Notes: a model not told the origin generated them from the letters alone. A DNA stretch of 45,251 nt from Providencia heimbachae ATCC 35613 (GCF_001655055.1 NZ_LXEW01000013.1:1-45251), one strand, 5' to 3'. Shown: positions 10,023 to 18,304, counted from the stretch's first letter. A program made the numbers and translations.

Positions 10023-10052
10023 ACTATATAACTATTCGGACATGCTGCTCAA
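10023..10052 (-). promoter_or_regulatory. Sigma70-like promoter for the lipoprotein gene
   Basis: Minus strand: -35 TTGAGC (10047-10052), 18-bp spacer, -10 TATAGT (10023-10028). Transcription would start near 10016, about 25 nt before the lipoprotein ATG (9989-9991). It lies inside the end of the T frame, so it is not a gap promoter by chance alone; no experimental support. Confidence 0.55.
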
Positions 10053-10319
10053 CCATGCTTCAAGTGGCTCTTGGTTGTTATTGCTACTATTGGGCTCGTT
10101 TGCGGCCTCCTGATCCCAAACTGGTATCATTTCATTTAATGAAACCTTTGCGCCCGCCGCACTCAATACCGCCGACGTTATCATTGCTGTTTGAATATCC
10201 CCACGACGATCCCCAATGGGGGTTATCTTGTCGTATGCCATCCACATTCTGAGCTCGCTAGCGTCCAGACTAGAAACTAACTCTGCTAGGGTTTTCCCCA
10301 GTCTGAGCGCTAGTGTCAT
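10032..10319 (-). CDS. T: Tail assembly chaperone T part (made as G-T frameshift fusion)
   Basis: 95 codons from an in-frame ATG, but the natural product is probably the fusion G-T. After a -1 shift at 10346-10352 the reading continues for 9 codons (VKEPETFFL) and enters this frame, giving about 228 residues in total. The sequence (LASRLGK-like start, ELRMWMAYDKITPIGDRRGD) is like lambda gpT / DUF4035, which binds the tail tube protein and polymerises it around the tape measure. A separate T protein would start at ATG 10317-10319, with no good ribosome site visible. Confidence 0.85.
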   Translation of the reverse strand: MTLALRLGKTLAELVSSLDASELRMWMAYDKITPIGDRRGDIQTAMITSAVLSAAGAKVSLNEMIPVWDQEAANEPNSSNNNQEPLEAWLSSMSE

Positions 10320-10342
10320 TAAAAAGAATGTTTCCGGTTCTT

Positions 10343-10717
10343 TTACTTTTTTTCAGCTTCTAGTACTGAAATAGTCAGCGCAAACGCTTCAGATAATAAC
10401 CGTGCGTGAACCGGGCCATAGGATTTTAACAATTCAGGGATATCTTTTTCCGTAAAGACCGGGCTACCATCTTCTTCAAGAAGAATGTGAGTAAATAAAG
10501 TCACATCCCCCTCGATATTGAGGAGTGATTTTTGCGTAGATGTTAACTCCTCTCCCCCTTTCAATTCGTGTAACTCGCTGCATTGAATCCGTGCTTGAAG
10601 GGAAGGCTCACGCACTGTCACTTCTAAACCGCCCCATTCGGACACAATCACTTTTTTAGAACGATATGATTGTGATGCGCTGAGGGCTAAGTTGCGTAAA
10701 TTAGACTTTTTAGCCAT
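10343..10717 (-). CDS. G: Tail assembly chaperone G
   Basis: 124 residues ending in VLEAEKK then TAA. In lambda-like phages gpG coats the tape measure protein, and a small share of ribosomes shift to make gpGT, which recruits tube subunits. The slippery heptamer is the last codons of this gene. It overlaps the tube protein gene by 8 bp. Size (lambda gpG 140), position between tube and tape measure genes, and the shift site all support the call. Confidence 0.9.
   Translation of the reverse strand: MAKKSNLRNLALSASQSYRSKKVIVSEWGGLEVTVREPSLQARIQCSELHELKGGEELTSTQKSLLNIEGDVTLFTHILLEEDGSPVFTEKDIPELLKSYGPVHARLLSEAFALTISVLEAEKK
10346..10352 (-). promoter_or_regulatory. Programmed -1 ribosomal frameshift site
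   Basis: Minus strand reads GAA AAA AAG TAA in the G frame, so the heptamer A AAA AAG sits in the correct X-XXY-YYZ phase, with the G stop codon immediately after. A -1 slip gives GTA AAA GAA CCG and joins the T frame without a stop. Lambda uses G GGA AAG; A AAA AAG is the strong dnaX-type slip site. Confidence 0.88.
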
Positions 10718-11195
10718 TATTTACCGCCTCCGGTTGGTTGCGCTGCTGGGCGACCTTACCTTTTACTAATGGTGTAGGCTTACCTTTGAGGCGAAGTGTA
10801 AATGATGCGCTCACCACGCCGTTTGTAGCTGCTGACCAGCTATTTTGACGAACCTCCGCAAGAAAAGCGAAGCCAGCACCAGAAGGAAATACCACCTTAA
10901 AGGCATGGACAGTGTCATTATCATAAGCTTGGCGCAATACATCTTGACCTTCATCAATGGCAAAGTTACCACCAATCGTGACTTCTGCCGGTGCAGCCAG
11001 CCCGTTTATATTTTCCTGCTCTGTTGAACAGAACGTGGTGACATCAATATCCGCTTTTTGCCCCCCCGTGAAACTAACTTCTTTCGTTGTGCAATCAATC
11101 GACAATGAATCTGTCTCGACTGCAGTGACATCTGTCGCAGGTAGCTTCGAAATACTGATTTTGGTACCTTGCGTTTTTTCATGTTTACTCGTCAT
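10710..11195 (-). CDS. V: Major tail tube protein
   Basis: 161 residues, single tube domain without the C-terminal Ig domain present in lambda gpV. It matches the lambda/HK97 tail-tube family by the pattern 'DSLSIDCTTKEVSFTGGQKADIDVTTF' and the end 'VSASFTLRLKGKPT'. It forms the stacked hexameric rings of the tail. AGGAAA lies 7 nt before ATG 11193-11195. The terminator at 11215-11236 precedes it, so transcription from the head genes must pass a hairpin to reach this highly expressed gene. Confidence 0.9.
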   Translation of the reverse strand: MTSKHEKTQGTKISISKLPATDVTAVETDSLSIDCTTKEVSFTGGQKADIDVTTFCSTEQENINGLAAPAEVTIGGNFAIDEGQDVLRQAYDNDTVHAFKVVFPSGAGFAFLAEVRQNSWSAATNGVVSASFTLRLKGKPTPLVKGKVAQQRNQPEAVNNG

Positions 11196-11214
11196 ATCAG
11201 TTTCCTATAGACAT

Positions 11215-11236
11215 AAAAAAACCACTCGAAAGTGGC
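11215..11236 (-). terminator. Intrinsic terminator before the tail tube gene
   Basis: Minus strand: CCACT stem, TTCG tetraloop, AGTGG, then seven T. It falls in the 60-bp gap between the tail-terminator gene and the tube gene and closely resembles the hairpin before J. Confidence 0.7.
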
Positions 11237-11255
11237 TGATGGTGTGAGTTAAAAT

Positions 11256-11591
11256 TTAATTCCAGACTTGGAATTCTAGGGTTCGACGATGCAGCGCGGT
11301 ATCGGGCTCATAATCGGGTTTTCGTGAGACATTTGTTGGTAATAATATTTTGATGGCCATGAATGCTTTATTCCGTATTTCAGTCGCCTCATCTGGACTT
11401 TTGGCATAAACATCAATTTGAATATTAGTCATGGTTTCGGCTTGACCAGACAATACATCTTCATCAATTTCATAAAATGAAAATATTATCCAAGGTGGAC
11501 TTATAGCTGGCATATCTTGAGGAACAACAGACGGGAAAACTTTATCGGGTAAAACAGGATCCAAAAGTATAAATAAATCCGCTTCCGTCAT
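11256..11591 (-). CDS. Tail terminator / tail completion protein (gpU position)
   Basis: 111 residues, alpha/beta, in the place of lambda gpU and HK97's equivalent (DUF3168-like). Conserved feel of 'PWIIFSFYEIDED' and 'QIDVYAKSPDEATEIRNKA', typical of tail terminators, which cap the tube with a hexameric ring and dock the head. It overlaps the preceding gp10-type gene by 4 bp (ATGA). The family assignment rests on order and general pattern. Confidence 0.75.
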   Translation of the reverse strand: MTEADLFILLDPVLPDKVFPSVVPQDMPAISPPWIIFSFYEIDEDVLSGQAETMTNIQIDVYAKSPDEATEIRNKAFMAIKILLPTNVSRKPDYEPDTALHRRTLEFQVWN

Positions 11592-12037
11592 TTTTTTAGC
11601 ACTCCATCAATGGCCTCATTTAACTTCGAGATTGCAGCGCTCGCGGCTTCATCAGCTTTACTGTCAAATGCAGGTCGAATAAAAGGTACCGGGGGCATTT
11701 TTGATGTGCCCTCTTCCAAAAATCGCCAGTAATACGCATTTCTTGGGTCTTTGGCTTTCATTGAATTATCACTGTTTGTACTGTCTTTATTGCTACCACG
11801 CACATAAACACCTGCAGAGACTTCACCTGTTTTTCGGCTTCGTTGGCTACTGGCCACAATATTTCTCGCCAGCTTTCCTGTCCGCCGTGGTGCTTTGGCT
11901 CTGACTTCATCACGCAATACTGCAGCACCTGCATATGCAGCCTGTCGTAATACTTTGGTACTCTCTGCTTTACTCAGTTCATCAAACTCTTTGGCGATAT
12001 CGAGGAAGCCACTGAAATCAATATTAAAATCATCCAT
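11588..12037 (-). CDS. HK97 gp10-family neck/tail protein
   Basis: 149 residues. The pattern 'AAYAGAAVLRDEVRAKAPRRTGKLARNIV', an internal basic segment and 'YYWRFLEEGTSKMPPVPFIRPAF' are the hallmarks of the HK97 gp10 family (PF04883), which acts at the head-tail junction. It overlaps the head-closure gene by 8 bp and the tail terminator gene by 4 bp. Full length, no oddities. Confidence 0.88.
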   Translation of the reverse strand: MDDFNIDFSGFLDIAKEFDELSKAESTKVLRQAAYAGAAVLRDEVRAKAPRRTGKLARNIVASSQRSRKTGEVSAGVYVRGSNKDSTNSDNSMKAKDPRNAYYWRFLEEGTSKMPPVPFIRPAFDSKADEAASAAISKLNEAIDGVLKK

Positions 12038-12359
12038 CCGATTTCACTCCCTGTTTACACAATAATTCCAATCGAGTGCGCTTTACATCAGGGATAGCAG
12101 ACTGAATATCATAATTAAGTCCATTAAAAACCATGCGACAGGTTGAGTTGATATCCGGTCGAAAACGCATCCAAATGCGAACGGTGATTTCTGACATTTC
12201 GGCACCTGACGCAAGAAGCTCGCGACCGGAAATACCTTTAACCTCAGCCCTAACATTTGTTGCAATATCAACCCACTGATTTTCACGAGCGCCAGAAGGT
12301 AACTTAACCAGTTCACTACGTTGAAAGGTCACTTTGTGACGTAAGCGCCCCGGATTCAT
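12030..12359 (-). CDS. Head closure protein (phage head-tail joining)
   Basis: 109 residues from ATG 12357-12359; a TTG 15 bp upstream could extend it but the ATG overlaps the previous stop as ATGA and has GGGG upstream. MNPGRLRHKVTFQR...GRELLASGAEMSEITVRIWMRFR is the classic SPP1 gp16 / PF05521 pattern, a beta-barrel adaptor ring between connector and tail. Confidence 0.88.
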   Translation of the reverse strand: MNPGRLRHKVTFQRSELVKLPSGARENQWVDIATNVRAEVKGISGRELLASGAEMSEITVRIWMRFRPDINSTCRMVFNGLNYDIQSAIPDVKRTRLELLCKQGVKSDG

Positions 12360-12658
12360 TCGCCACCCCGCCAATTTCGATGATGAAACAATAAACGCTC
12401 AGCAGCTTTATTTTCATACAATTGAATTTCACTTTGACTGGTACGGTGCTCAAACAAATCGCCGAGGACTAATAGCGTTGCCGATTTAACGGGATGAGGG
12501 ATATCTTCAGGTACTTTCCATGCAGGTTCATCACACCATTTTAAGCAATAATCCAAAGCACTCTGAGCATAAAATTTAATCTGCTCATCCCGATCGTCAT
12601 CGTCATATTCAATGTGCTGCTTTAGCAATGAAAGCGGAATAACATCTAAGATATCCAT
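12356..12658 (-). CDS. Head-tail connector (gp6-like)
   Basis: 100 residues, mainly helical: IPLSLLKQHIEYDDDDRDEQIKFYAQSALDYC, then 'PVKSATLLVLGDLFEHRTS'. This is the HK97 gp6-like connector family (PF05135), a ring that binds the portal after packaging. It follows the capsid gene at a gap of 36 bp and is coupled to the head-closure gene. Confidence 0.88.
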   Translation of the reverse strand: MDILDVIPLSLLKQHIEYDDDDRDEQIKFYAQSALDYCLKWCDEPAWKVPEDIPHPVKSATLLVLGDLFEHRTSQSEIQLYENKAAERLLFHHRNWRGGE

Positions 12659-12694
12659 CGGAATAATACGGGGCAGTTACCTACCCCGACCTTA

Positions 12695-13867
12695 TTATTT
12701 GGTTGACTTACCTTCCGCTGTAGCAAAAGAGCCTTTGATTAATGCTTGAGGGCGGTAGTGTGCTAACGCTAAACGCTCTTCACACAGGATGGTCAGCATA
12801 TTTTTAACAAAGTTATCGCGGTCTTCACGGCTAACTTCAATTGTGGCATCCATGCGATCCCATACTTGTGATGCTAAATCGAACGCACCAACCGTAAACT
12901 CACCTTGTGCTTGTGCTTTTGTTGGCACAACAGGCAGCCCCCACATCACATTAGAAGTAAACGCTTGAGGGCCACCGAAGATATAACGGCCTTCCTTGTC
13001 TTTCATTAATGCAATGGTATGCCAGTCACGAGGGTTTAAAATGATCCCCGATGCACTAAATTCAGACTCTGTTACCTGATAAATCGCATGGGCGATCAAG
13101 TCAGCTTGCGTGTCCCCTGCGACATTCAACGTGATATCGTACGCTGTTGCGACTTGGTTAACACCTGTCAGGTTATCGGCTGAGCCATCACCATTAAGGA
13201 GTTGATTTTCCTCAACTAACGCTAAGCCGTATAACAAACGGGTATTCAAGTAAGACTGTAGCTGCGCCGCATCGTCCATCACTTGGCGTGACGCCTGAAT
13301 CCAGTGCGCGATAGTGATCACGTTAGTGGTTTGTTTTTCGAAAGTCAGGTCAGATTCAGGCTTTTGAGCCTTTTCTTTCACGGGTGCAGCGCTATTGGTA
13401 AACAACTTTTCGCGCACATATTCCAGTGAATTACTGGAAATTCGACCTTGCGCTAATAAATCGCGAACAACTAGACGGCGCATACCCGGCATAACAATGC
13501 CCGGTACTTGCATTGGTTGAATTAATGCACCAGCCGAACCTGCATCGCTGCCCAGTGACTTATTGAATGTTTTAACTTCAAATGCACCGGCACTACCATT
13601 CCACGACTTAATAAGCTCTTCAGAGGCACGCTCAGAAAAATCTTTTTTAGCGTTAGGATCATCCGCGCCTGTCGCCCCTTTTTGCTCTAAATCAAATAGC
13701 CGCTCACCGGCTTTTTTCAGTTCTTCTTGAACGGTTGTTAAGTCAGCTTGCAGCGCCTTAGAGATTGTTCCTGTCTCTTCAATTTGCTTTTTCTGCTCAT
13801 TAAATAATTCTTTAACTTTGACTTGTGAATCTTCGATGGCTTTTTGAATTACGGTTAAATCAGACAT
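12695..13867 (-). CDS. Major capsid protein, HK97 gp5 type
   Basis: 390 residues, about the length of HK97 gp5 (385), and very close to it throughout. The N-terminal 103 residues are the coiled-coil delta/scaffold domain, and the HK97 protease site K103/S104 (FNK|SLGSD) is at the same numbers. The cross-link pair K169 and N356 and the catalytic E363 are also at HK97 positions (residues read by direct counting). It therefore probably makes covalent chainmail. AAAGGATAA precedes the ATG. It follows the protease gene with a 3-bp gap. Confidence 0.97.
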   Translation of the reverse strand: MSDLTVIQKAIEDSQVKVKELFNEQKKQIEETGTISKALQADLTTVQEELKKAGERLFDLEQKGATGADDPNAKKDFSERASEELIKSWNGSAGAFEVKTFNKSLGSDAGSAGALIQPMQVPGIVMPGMRRLVVRDLLAQGRISSNSLEYVREKLFTNSAAPVKEKAQKPESDLTFEKQTTNVITIAHWIQASRQVMDDAAQLQSYLNTRLLYGLALVEENQLLNGDGSADNLTGVNQVATAYDITLNVAGDTQADLIAHAIYQVTESEFSASGIILNPRDWHTIALMKDKEGRYIFGGPQAFTSNVMWGLPVVPTKAQAQGEFTVGAFDLASQVWDRMDATIEVSREDRDNFVKNMLTILCEERLALAHYRPQALIKGSFATAEGKSTK

Positions 13868-13870
13868 AAT

Positions 13871-14539
13871 TTATCCTTTCAGATTAAATGAATTAATTTG
13901 GTTAATAATGGAATCAACTTGTGTTTTTTGAGTGCCATCGGACTCACTCCGAACAGCGGATTTGAAGCGTGAAATAAACCCTATCGCTTCTGATTTTGAT
14001 AGACCGGCTGACTCTCTCAGCCAATATTCAACATCACGAACAGTTAACAGGCCATCGACACTTTTTAACGACGATACTTGAGCCTGATCATTAGCAGGAA
14101 AGGTACAAATACTAATTTCCCGTAGCATTGAAATATTTTTAAAAATACGCCCTGATGAGGTCACATCGAAATCTTCCCGGACACAACCAAACCCGATAGA
14201 CATCCCCTCAACAGTACCGTGCTTCATAGCGGCTTTTAAATCTTGGGCACCACTATGACCCGGCGTGAGCTGACCTCTAACAAGTAACCCCTTAGTGTCT
14301 TCTTCCAAGTGCTCCCATTTACCGACGGGCAGTTCCCATGCTCGATGGTTATAAAACATGGCCACCTTGCGTTTTTGGCTTTCTAAGACACCTTTAAATG
14401 CCCCCGGCAAAATAATATCGCCGTCTGAATCGGTGTTACTAAATACCGATGCATAACCTTCGAATACGCCTTGAGTGCCATCTCCGGTGAATTTAATCTC
14501 CGCTTCATCAAAGGCGAGGGTTTTTCTAATATCGGACAT
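13871..14539 (-). CDS. Prohead protease, HK97 gp4 type
   Basis: 222 residues, serine protease of the U35/PF04586 family. H65 (MFYNHRAWE) and S114 (GMSIGF) match the catalytic His and Ser motifs. It removes the delta domain from capsid subunits and then destroys itself. Its place between portal and capsid is standard. No truncation. Confidence 0.94.
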   Translation of the reverse strand: MSDIRKTLAFDEAEIKFTGDGTQGVFEGYASVFSNTDSDGDIILPGAFKGVLESQKRKVAMFYNHRAWELPVGKWEHLEEDTKGLLVRGQLTPGHSGAQDLKAAMKHGTVEGMSIGFGCVREDFDVTSSGRIFKNISMLREISICTFPANDQAQVSSLKSVDGLLTVRDVEYWLRESAGLSKSEAIGFISRFKSAVRSESDGTQKTQVDSIINQINSFNLKG

Positions 14540-14556
14540 TGAGCCCCCATAAATAA

Positions 14557-15825
14557 TTAAGCCCCACTTTCGTGAGGCTCTTGGCTAAGTTGGTTGATGG
14601 GGACATATTGTGATTGCCGGTAAGCAACATCCCCTCCTTCAAGTGGTGGGTAATTATCAAGTCGCCGCATTTCATTAATGGTACGCAACCCTGATTCCCC
14701 CATGGCTTTCATAAATGCCGCTCGAGAAGCTGAATCGCCTCGCAATAAGCCATCTAAGTTGTGCTCAGCATGATATTTACCCACATCACCCGGCTTTAAA
14801 AGCCAGCGAGCTACACAGTTCTCCCATCGAGAGATAAAAGGCTGTAAGGTGTATTGAAGAAAACCTAAATTTTGCTGCTCAATTCCGGTTCCCCAACTGG
14901 TTGATTTCTCAACATCCCCAACTAAATGTGGCGGCACACCGAAGAAACGCGCCAGCTCACTGACTTGAAATTTACGGGAAGCCATGGTTTCCGCATCTTG
15001 AGGACTAACGCCAATATCTTCAGCTTTAAATCCACCCTCTAATATCCATAATCGTTTTTTAACCGGTCCACCTGCGATTTCTTTAAAATTCTCCTCCACT
15101 TGTGCTCGCTGCTCTTTTGAGAGAACTTTGTCGCCCGTAGTGAGTATTTTGGGGGACTTAGCGCCATTGGCATAAAATTCACGCTGCTGATCTTCCATAG
15201 CCACGGCGGTACCGGCTGTTTTACAGGCATGCGCTATTGGGGATAATCCAACTAACCCGTTGAAGCCAAAACCTTTTAAATGAAATATCTCAGCGTGTTT
15301 AAACTTGGCAAATTCTTTATCACGTTGATACTTATAGATAAGGTTTTTACCTTCCATCCTCACATCCATGTTCGCGGAAAGAAGAGGGAGTAAGCTAATC
15401 ACATCACCTGACCGATTACGCTCAATTAACGCATAGGCATTTCCGTAAAAACAAAGTTGCATTGTCATCGCTTCTCTGAATTCTTGCGCAGTCATATATT
15501 GATTGGGGGAATATCGGAGTAATCTGGCTAAAGGATTACTTAAATCAACTTTTGAACGATTGCCTGTTTTGTCAGTTTCGAAGATATCTAGCGGTAAGCA
15601 TGCCGTTAAGGTTGATATCAAGCTGACACAACGCCAAACCGTGGCTATTTGCAATATACGTTCATCGGTTATCGACGAATCACCCAGTGAACCTTGAGCA
15701 GAAACAGGGCCGGTCTGTGAACCTTGCTCAGGCGTCACAAGCCTCCCACCAACAAAGAAGGAAGCCAGACGCGCAAACCAACCATTGTTAGTCCGCAAAT
15801 CGATTGAATGTTGTTTATCTGTCAT
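14557..15825 (-). CDS. Portal protein, HK97 family
   Basis: 422 residues from ATG 15823-15825, which overlaps the TerL stop as TGATG; an in-frame GTG one codon earlier (15826-15828) is also possible. 'ILQIATVWRCVSLISTLTACLPLDIF' and 'FQVSELARFFGVPPHLVGDVEKSTSWGTGIEQQ' are diagnostic of the HK97 portal family. The dodecamer sits at one vertex and passes DNA. The C-terminus is short compared with some relatives but complete. Confidence 0.95.
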   Translation of the reverse strand: MTDKQHSIDLRTNNGWFARLASFFVGGRLVTPEQGSQTGPVSAQGSLGDSSITDERILQIATVWRCVSLISTLTACLPLDIFETDKTGNRSKVDLSNPLARLLRYSPNQYMTAQEFREAMTMQLCFYGNAYALIERNRSGDVISLLPLLSANMDVRMEGKNLIYKYQRDKEFAKFKHAEIFHLKGFGFNGLVGLSPIAHACKTAGTAVAMEDQQREFYANGAKSPKILTTGDKVLSKEQRAQVEENFKEIAGGPVKKRLWILEGGFKAEDIGVSPQDAETMASRKFQVSELARFFGVPPHLVGDVEKSTSWGTGIEQQNLGFLQYTLQPFISRWENCVARWLLKPGDVGKYHAEHNLDGLLRGDSASRAAFMKAMGESGLRTINEMRRLDNYPPLEGGDVAYRQSQYVPINQLSQEPHESGA

Positions 15826-17561
15826 CACATACTCAGTGGGTTAGAGAAAAAATCATCAAGGTTGCCGTCATCATCAACCTCGCCGCCAGCAGTACCAATT
15901 GCCATCGCTGACGCAACAACGCCATCAATACGGCCTGTACTTTTCTTTTTAGCAAAGATACGGTTTTCTTTTTGGTCGGCTTCAAGCACCGCTGAAGCGG
16001 CATTCCACCTCAAGCAGGGATTTGCATGAATAACCAATTTTTCATCATCAATAAGCCCCTCAAAAAGCTCGATGGAGTGAGGCATCCAAAGACCTGAATC
16101 TTTCGCTTTGTAGTAGCCTTGCCCATGAGGCAGAAGTGGAACGGTGACAGAGGCATTATCAAGTTCAGGCTCTAGGTATTTAATTCGATATTGGTCAAAA
16201 CCAATGGCCAATAAATTCACCTGCATGGTGATTTCAGCAATACGCTCAGCAACAAATTCATATTTGACAGCTTTACCCGGCGTAGTATGAACAAAGCCTT
16301 GTCTAACCCATGCATCATAAGGAACACGGTCGGTTTTGGCTCGCTCAAGTAAGGTGTCTTTCGGTGTCCAGAATTCAACATAAAGATATTTGCGTTGAGG
16401 AAAGTACAGCGCTAATGCCGTTAAATCTCGCGTTCCCGATAAATCAAGTCCGCCGTAACATTCTTCGCCCTGTAAATCCTCTAAGGTGAATTGTTGTTCA
16501 CGGTTCATCCATGTATCACCATTAATCCATGGATCATCAGCATCAACCCACTGACAGAAATTAAGCCGGCGAACAATGCTCTCTTTTGAGGGCATACCTT
16601 GAGCTTGCGTGACCTGCTCGCGCAAATAGCGATCCGTAAAGGTATAACCTAATGAGGGATTCGCTTTTCCCCAGCACGATTCATCTTTAAAGGGATCGTC
16701 GCCTTCATCGAGAGAACAAATATAAGAAAAGAAACTATCATCCTCAATCGAGCCTTCAGCGACTTTTCGCCCATACTCATGATAGTCATAACACACACTG
16801 GTTTTATCATGACCACTATTGGTGATCATGAATATCAATGCCTGACGGCGACCCTTTGTACCGGCTCGCATCATTTCTACAGCAGTGTTGTGTTTGTGCT
16901 CATGGATTTCATCAATAAGCGCGCAATGAGGACGAGGACCTGACTGACCATCATCCGAGCTAATTGGTCGGAAAAATGAACCTGCCTTTAAGAAAGCTAA
17001 ATTCCACTCTTTACCTGCACCACCTGATTTAGTTATTCGCTGACTCAGCGCTGGTGATTGGTCAACCATCGCCACCGCATCACGAAATAAAATCATAGCC
17101 TGGTCTTTCTTTGTGGCAGCGGCATAAATTTCGGCTCGGGGTTCGTTATCAGCCACTAAGCAATAAAGACCTACGCCCCCTGCGAGTGGGGATTTACCTG
17201 ACCCCTTACCCGATTCCACATAGACCATGCGAAAACGCCGAGTACCATCTTCCATCTTCCAGCCGAAAATGGAGCCAACAACAAAACACTGCCACGGCAA
17301 TAAAATAAACGGTTGGCCTTCATGTTCGCCCCCGTTGAGCTTTAAGACTTTTGCAAAGAAAGCAATCACGCGATTTACGGCTTCAACGTCCCAAACCAAA
17401 CCCCGTCGCTCCGCTTCTTTTAAATCCTTTAAATGCCTTGCACACGAATATCGTATGTCAGGACCTGCCAGTATTTTCCCATCATTAACATCTTGTGCAT
17501 ACTGTGTTGCTGGGTCAGCCGAAGTATTGGCTGAGCGGGTCTTCCTCTTCTTCTCCACCAT
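15825..17561 (-). CDS. terL: Terminase large subunit
   Basis: 578 residues, Terminase_1 family. The ATPase has Walker A at 116-124 (ESGKGSGKS) and Walker B at 213-218 (CALIDE); the nuclease half follows from about residue 330 (YGGLDLSGTRDLTAL gives the first acidic residues). It packages and cuts concatemeric DNA at cos with TerS. It overlaps TerS by 47 bp in another frame and the portal by 1 bp. Confidence 0.96.
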   Translation of the reverse strand: MVEKKRKTRSANTSADPATQYAQDVNDGKILAGPDIRYSCARHLKDLKEAERRGLVWDVEAVNRVIAFFAKVLKLNGGEHEGQPFILLPWQCFVVGSIFGWKMEDGTRRFRMVYVESGKGSGKSPLAGGVGLYCLVADNEPRAEIYAAATKKDQAMILFRDAVAMVDQSPALSQRITKSGGAGKEWNLAFLKAGSFFRPISSDDGQSGPRPHCALIDEIHEHKHNTAVEMMRAGTKGRRQALIFMITNSGHDKTSVCYDYHEYGRKVAEGSIEDDSFFSYICSLDEGDDPFKDESCWGKANPSLGYTFTDRYLREQVTQAQGMPSKESIVRRLNFCQWVDADDPWINGDTWMNREQQFTLEDLQGEECYGGLDLSGTRDLTALALYFPQRKYLYVEFWTPKDTLLERAKTDRVPYDAWVRQGFVHTTPGKAVKYEFVAERIAEITMQVNLLAIGFDQYRIKYLEPELDNASVTVPLLPHGQGYYKAKDSGLWMPHSIELFEGLIDDEKLVIHANPCLRWNAASAVLEADQKENRIFAKKKSTGRIDGVVASAMAIGTAGGEVDDDGNLDDFFSNPLSM

Positions 17562-17982
17562 CGACTTTCACCTTTGAGCGAGCTGCCGGAGTGAGACCGA
17601 ACTCGACTAAATAACTTTTAAAGCGCCGATCTGCATCAGCGAGCATTGCAACGGCCGGATTCGCTTTAATCATAAAATCACCCAATTGCGTTTTAGTTGT
17701 ATAGGTATGACCTTCGATTGCAACCGTATTGCGCAAATGCAATATGTCGGCATAAATATCACAAAGCCTTTCCAGTGCTAATGAATCCGCAACGGTTAAA
17801 ATACCCATCCCATCAAGAAGCAATGTTAATTTTGCCCACGCCATTTTCCCCCAGTCCGTTAAGTGCTCAGGTGGACTCGGAATTTCACGCCGTGGTTTGG
17901 GTTCTTTATTATTGAGTTTTCGTTTCCCCGGATTACCGGTGACCACTTTCAAGTGGGTCGGTTTCGGGCGTCTTCCTGCCAT
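17515..17982 (-). CDS. terS: Terminase small subunit, P27 family
   Basis: 155 residues. Basic N-terminus (MAGRRPKPTHLKVVTGNPGKRKLN) then helical 'PPEHLTDWGKMAWAKLTLLL', the P27 family signature (PF05119). It recognises cos and regulates TerL. GGGAGG is 7 nt before the ATG. The non-coding 114 bp upstream holds the cos candidate. Confidence 0.93.
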   Translation of the reverse strand: MAGRRPKPTHLKVVTGNPGKRKLNNKEPKPRREIPSPPEHLTDWGKMAWAKLTLLLDGMGILTVADSLALERLCDIYADILHLRNTVAIEGHTYTTKTQLGDFMIKANPAVAMLADADRRFKSYLVEFGLTPAARSKVKVDGGEEEEDPLSQYFG

Positions 17983-18069
17983 CGCAAACCTCCCAGAAAA
18001 AAACTTTTCATTTCGCGGTTGTGCACACTAATGACTATGGTCGGTAATTTAAGGCAAAGGTTTTAAACT

Positions 18070-18092
18070 TTTACCCCGCCCCCCCCTATCAT
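18070..18092. other. Candidate cos (packaging cut) region
   Basis: The gap between TerS and the next gene contains, on the minus strand, a run of eight G, then C, then four G followed by TAAAAGTTT. A G-run followed by an A/T-rich stretch just before terS, next to an HNH nuclease gene, is where HK97-type phages with 3' overhangs keep cos. The exact cut cannot be read from sequence alone. Confidence 0.45.
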
Positions 18093-18096
18093 ATTG

Positions 18097-18303
18097 CTAT
18101 GACTTCAAATGAATATCGGGTGCATCTGTGACCATTGGTTCATGCCACGCGAATTCAACATGAACAGAAGTATCTAATGGATATGTGTTAATACTTAACT
18201 GCTTTTGACCAGACAACATCTGACCATCAACGGTGAGACAGTAGCCAATCTGTTTACCATGCTTGAACAACTTAGATAGCTTTACTTGCTTTGTTTCTGT
18301 CAT
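18097..18303 (-). CDS. Hypothetical protein, 68 aa
   Basis: Starts at ATG 18301-18303, 1 nt after the HNH stop, with GGAA about 11 nt upstream; an ATG 10 codons earlier has no ribosome site and overlaps HNH. Sequence is MTETKQVKLSKLFKHGKQIG then short beta-rich segments, no Cys cluster, no membrane segment. It lies between HNH and cos/terS. I do not recognise the family. The close coupling suggests co-expression with the packaging genes. Confidence 0.65.
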   Translation of the reverse strand: MTETKQVKLSKLFKHGKQIGYCLTVDGQMLSGQKQLSINTYPLDTSVHVEFAWHEPMVTDAPDIHLKS

Positions 18304-18304
18304 G

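Noticed and set aside
10055-10252. Plus-strand 65-codon frame across the T gene
   Set aside because: Antisense to the frameshift product T, which has strong positional and sequence support.
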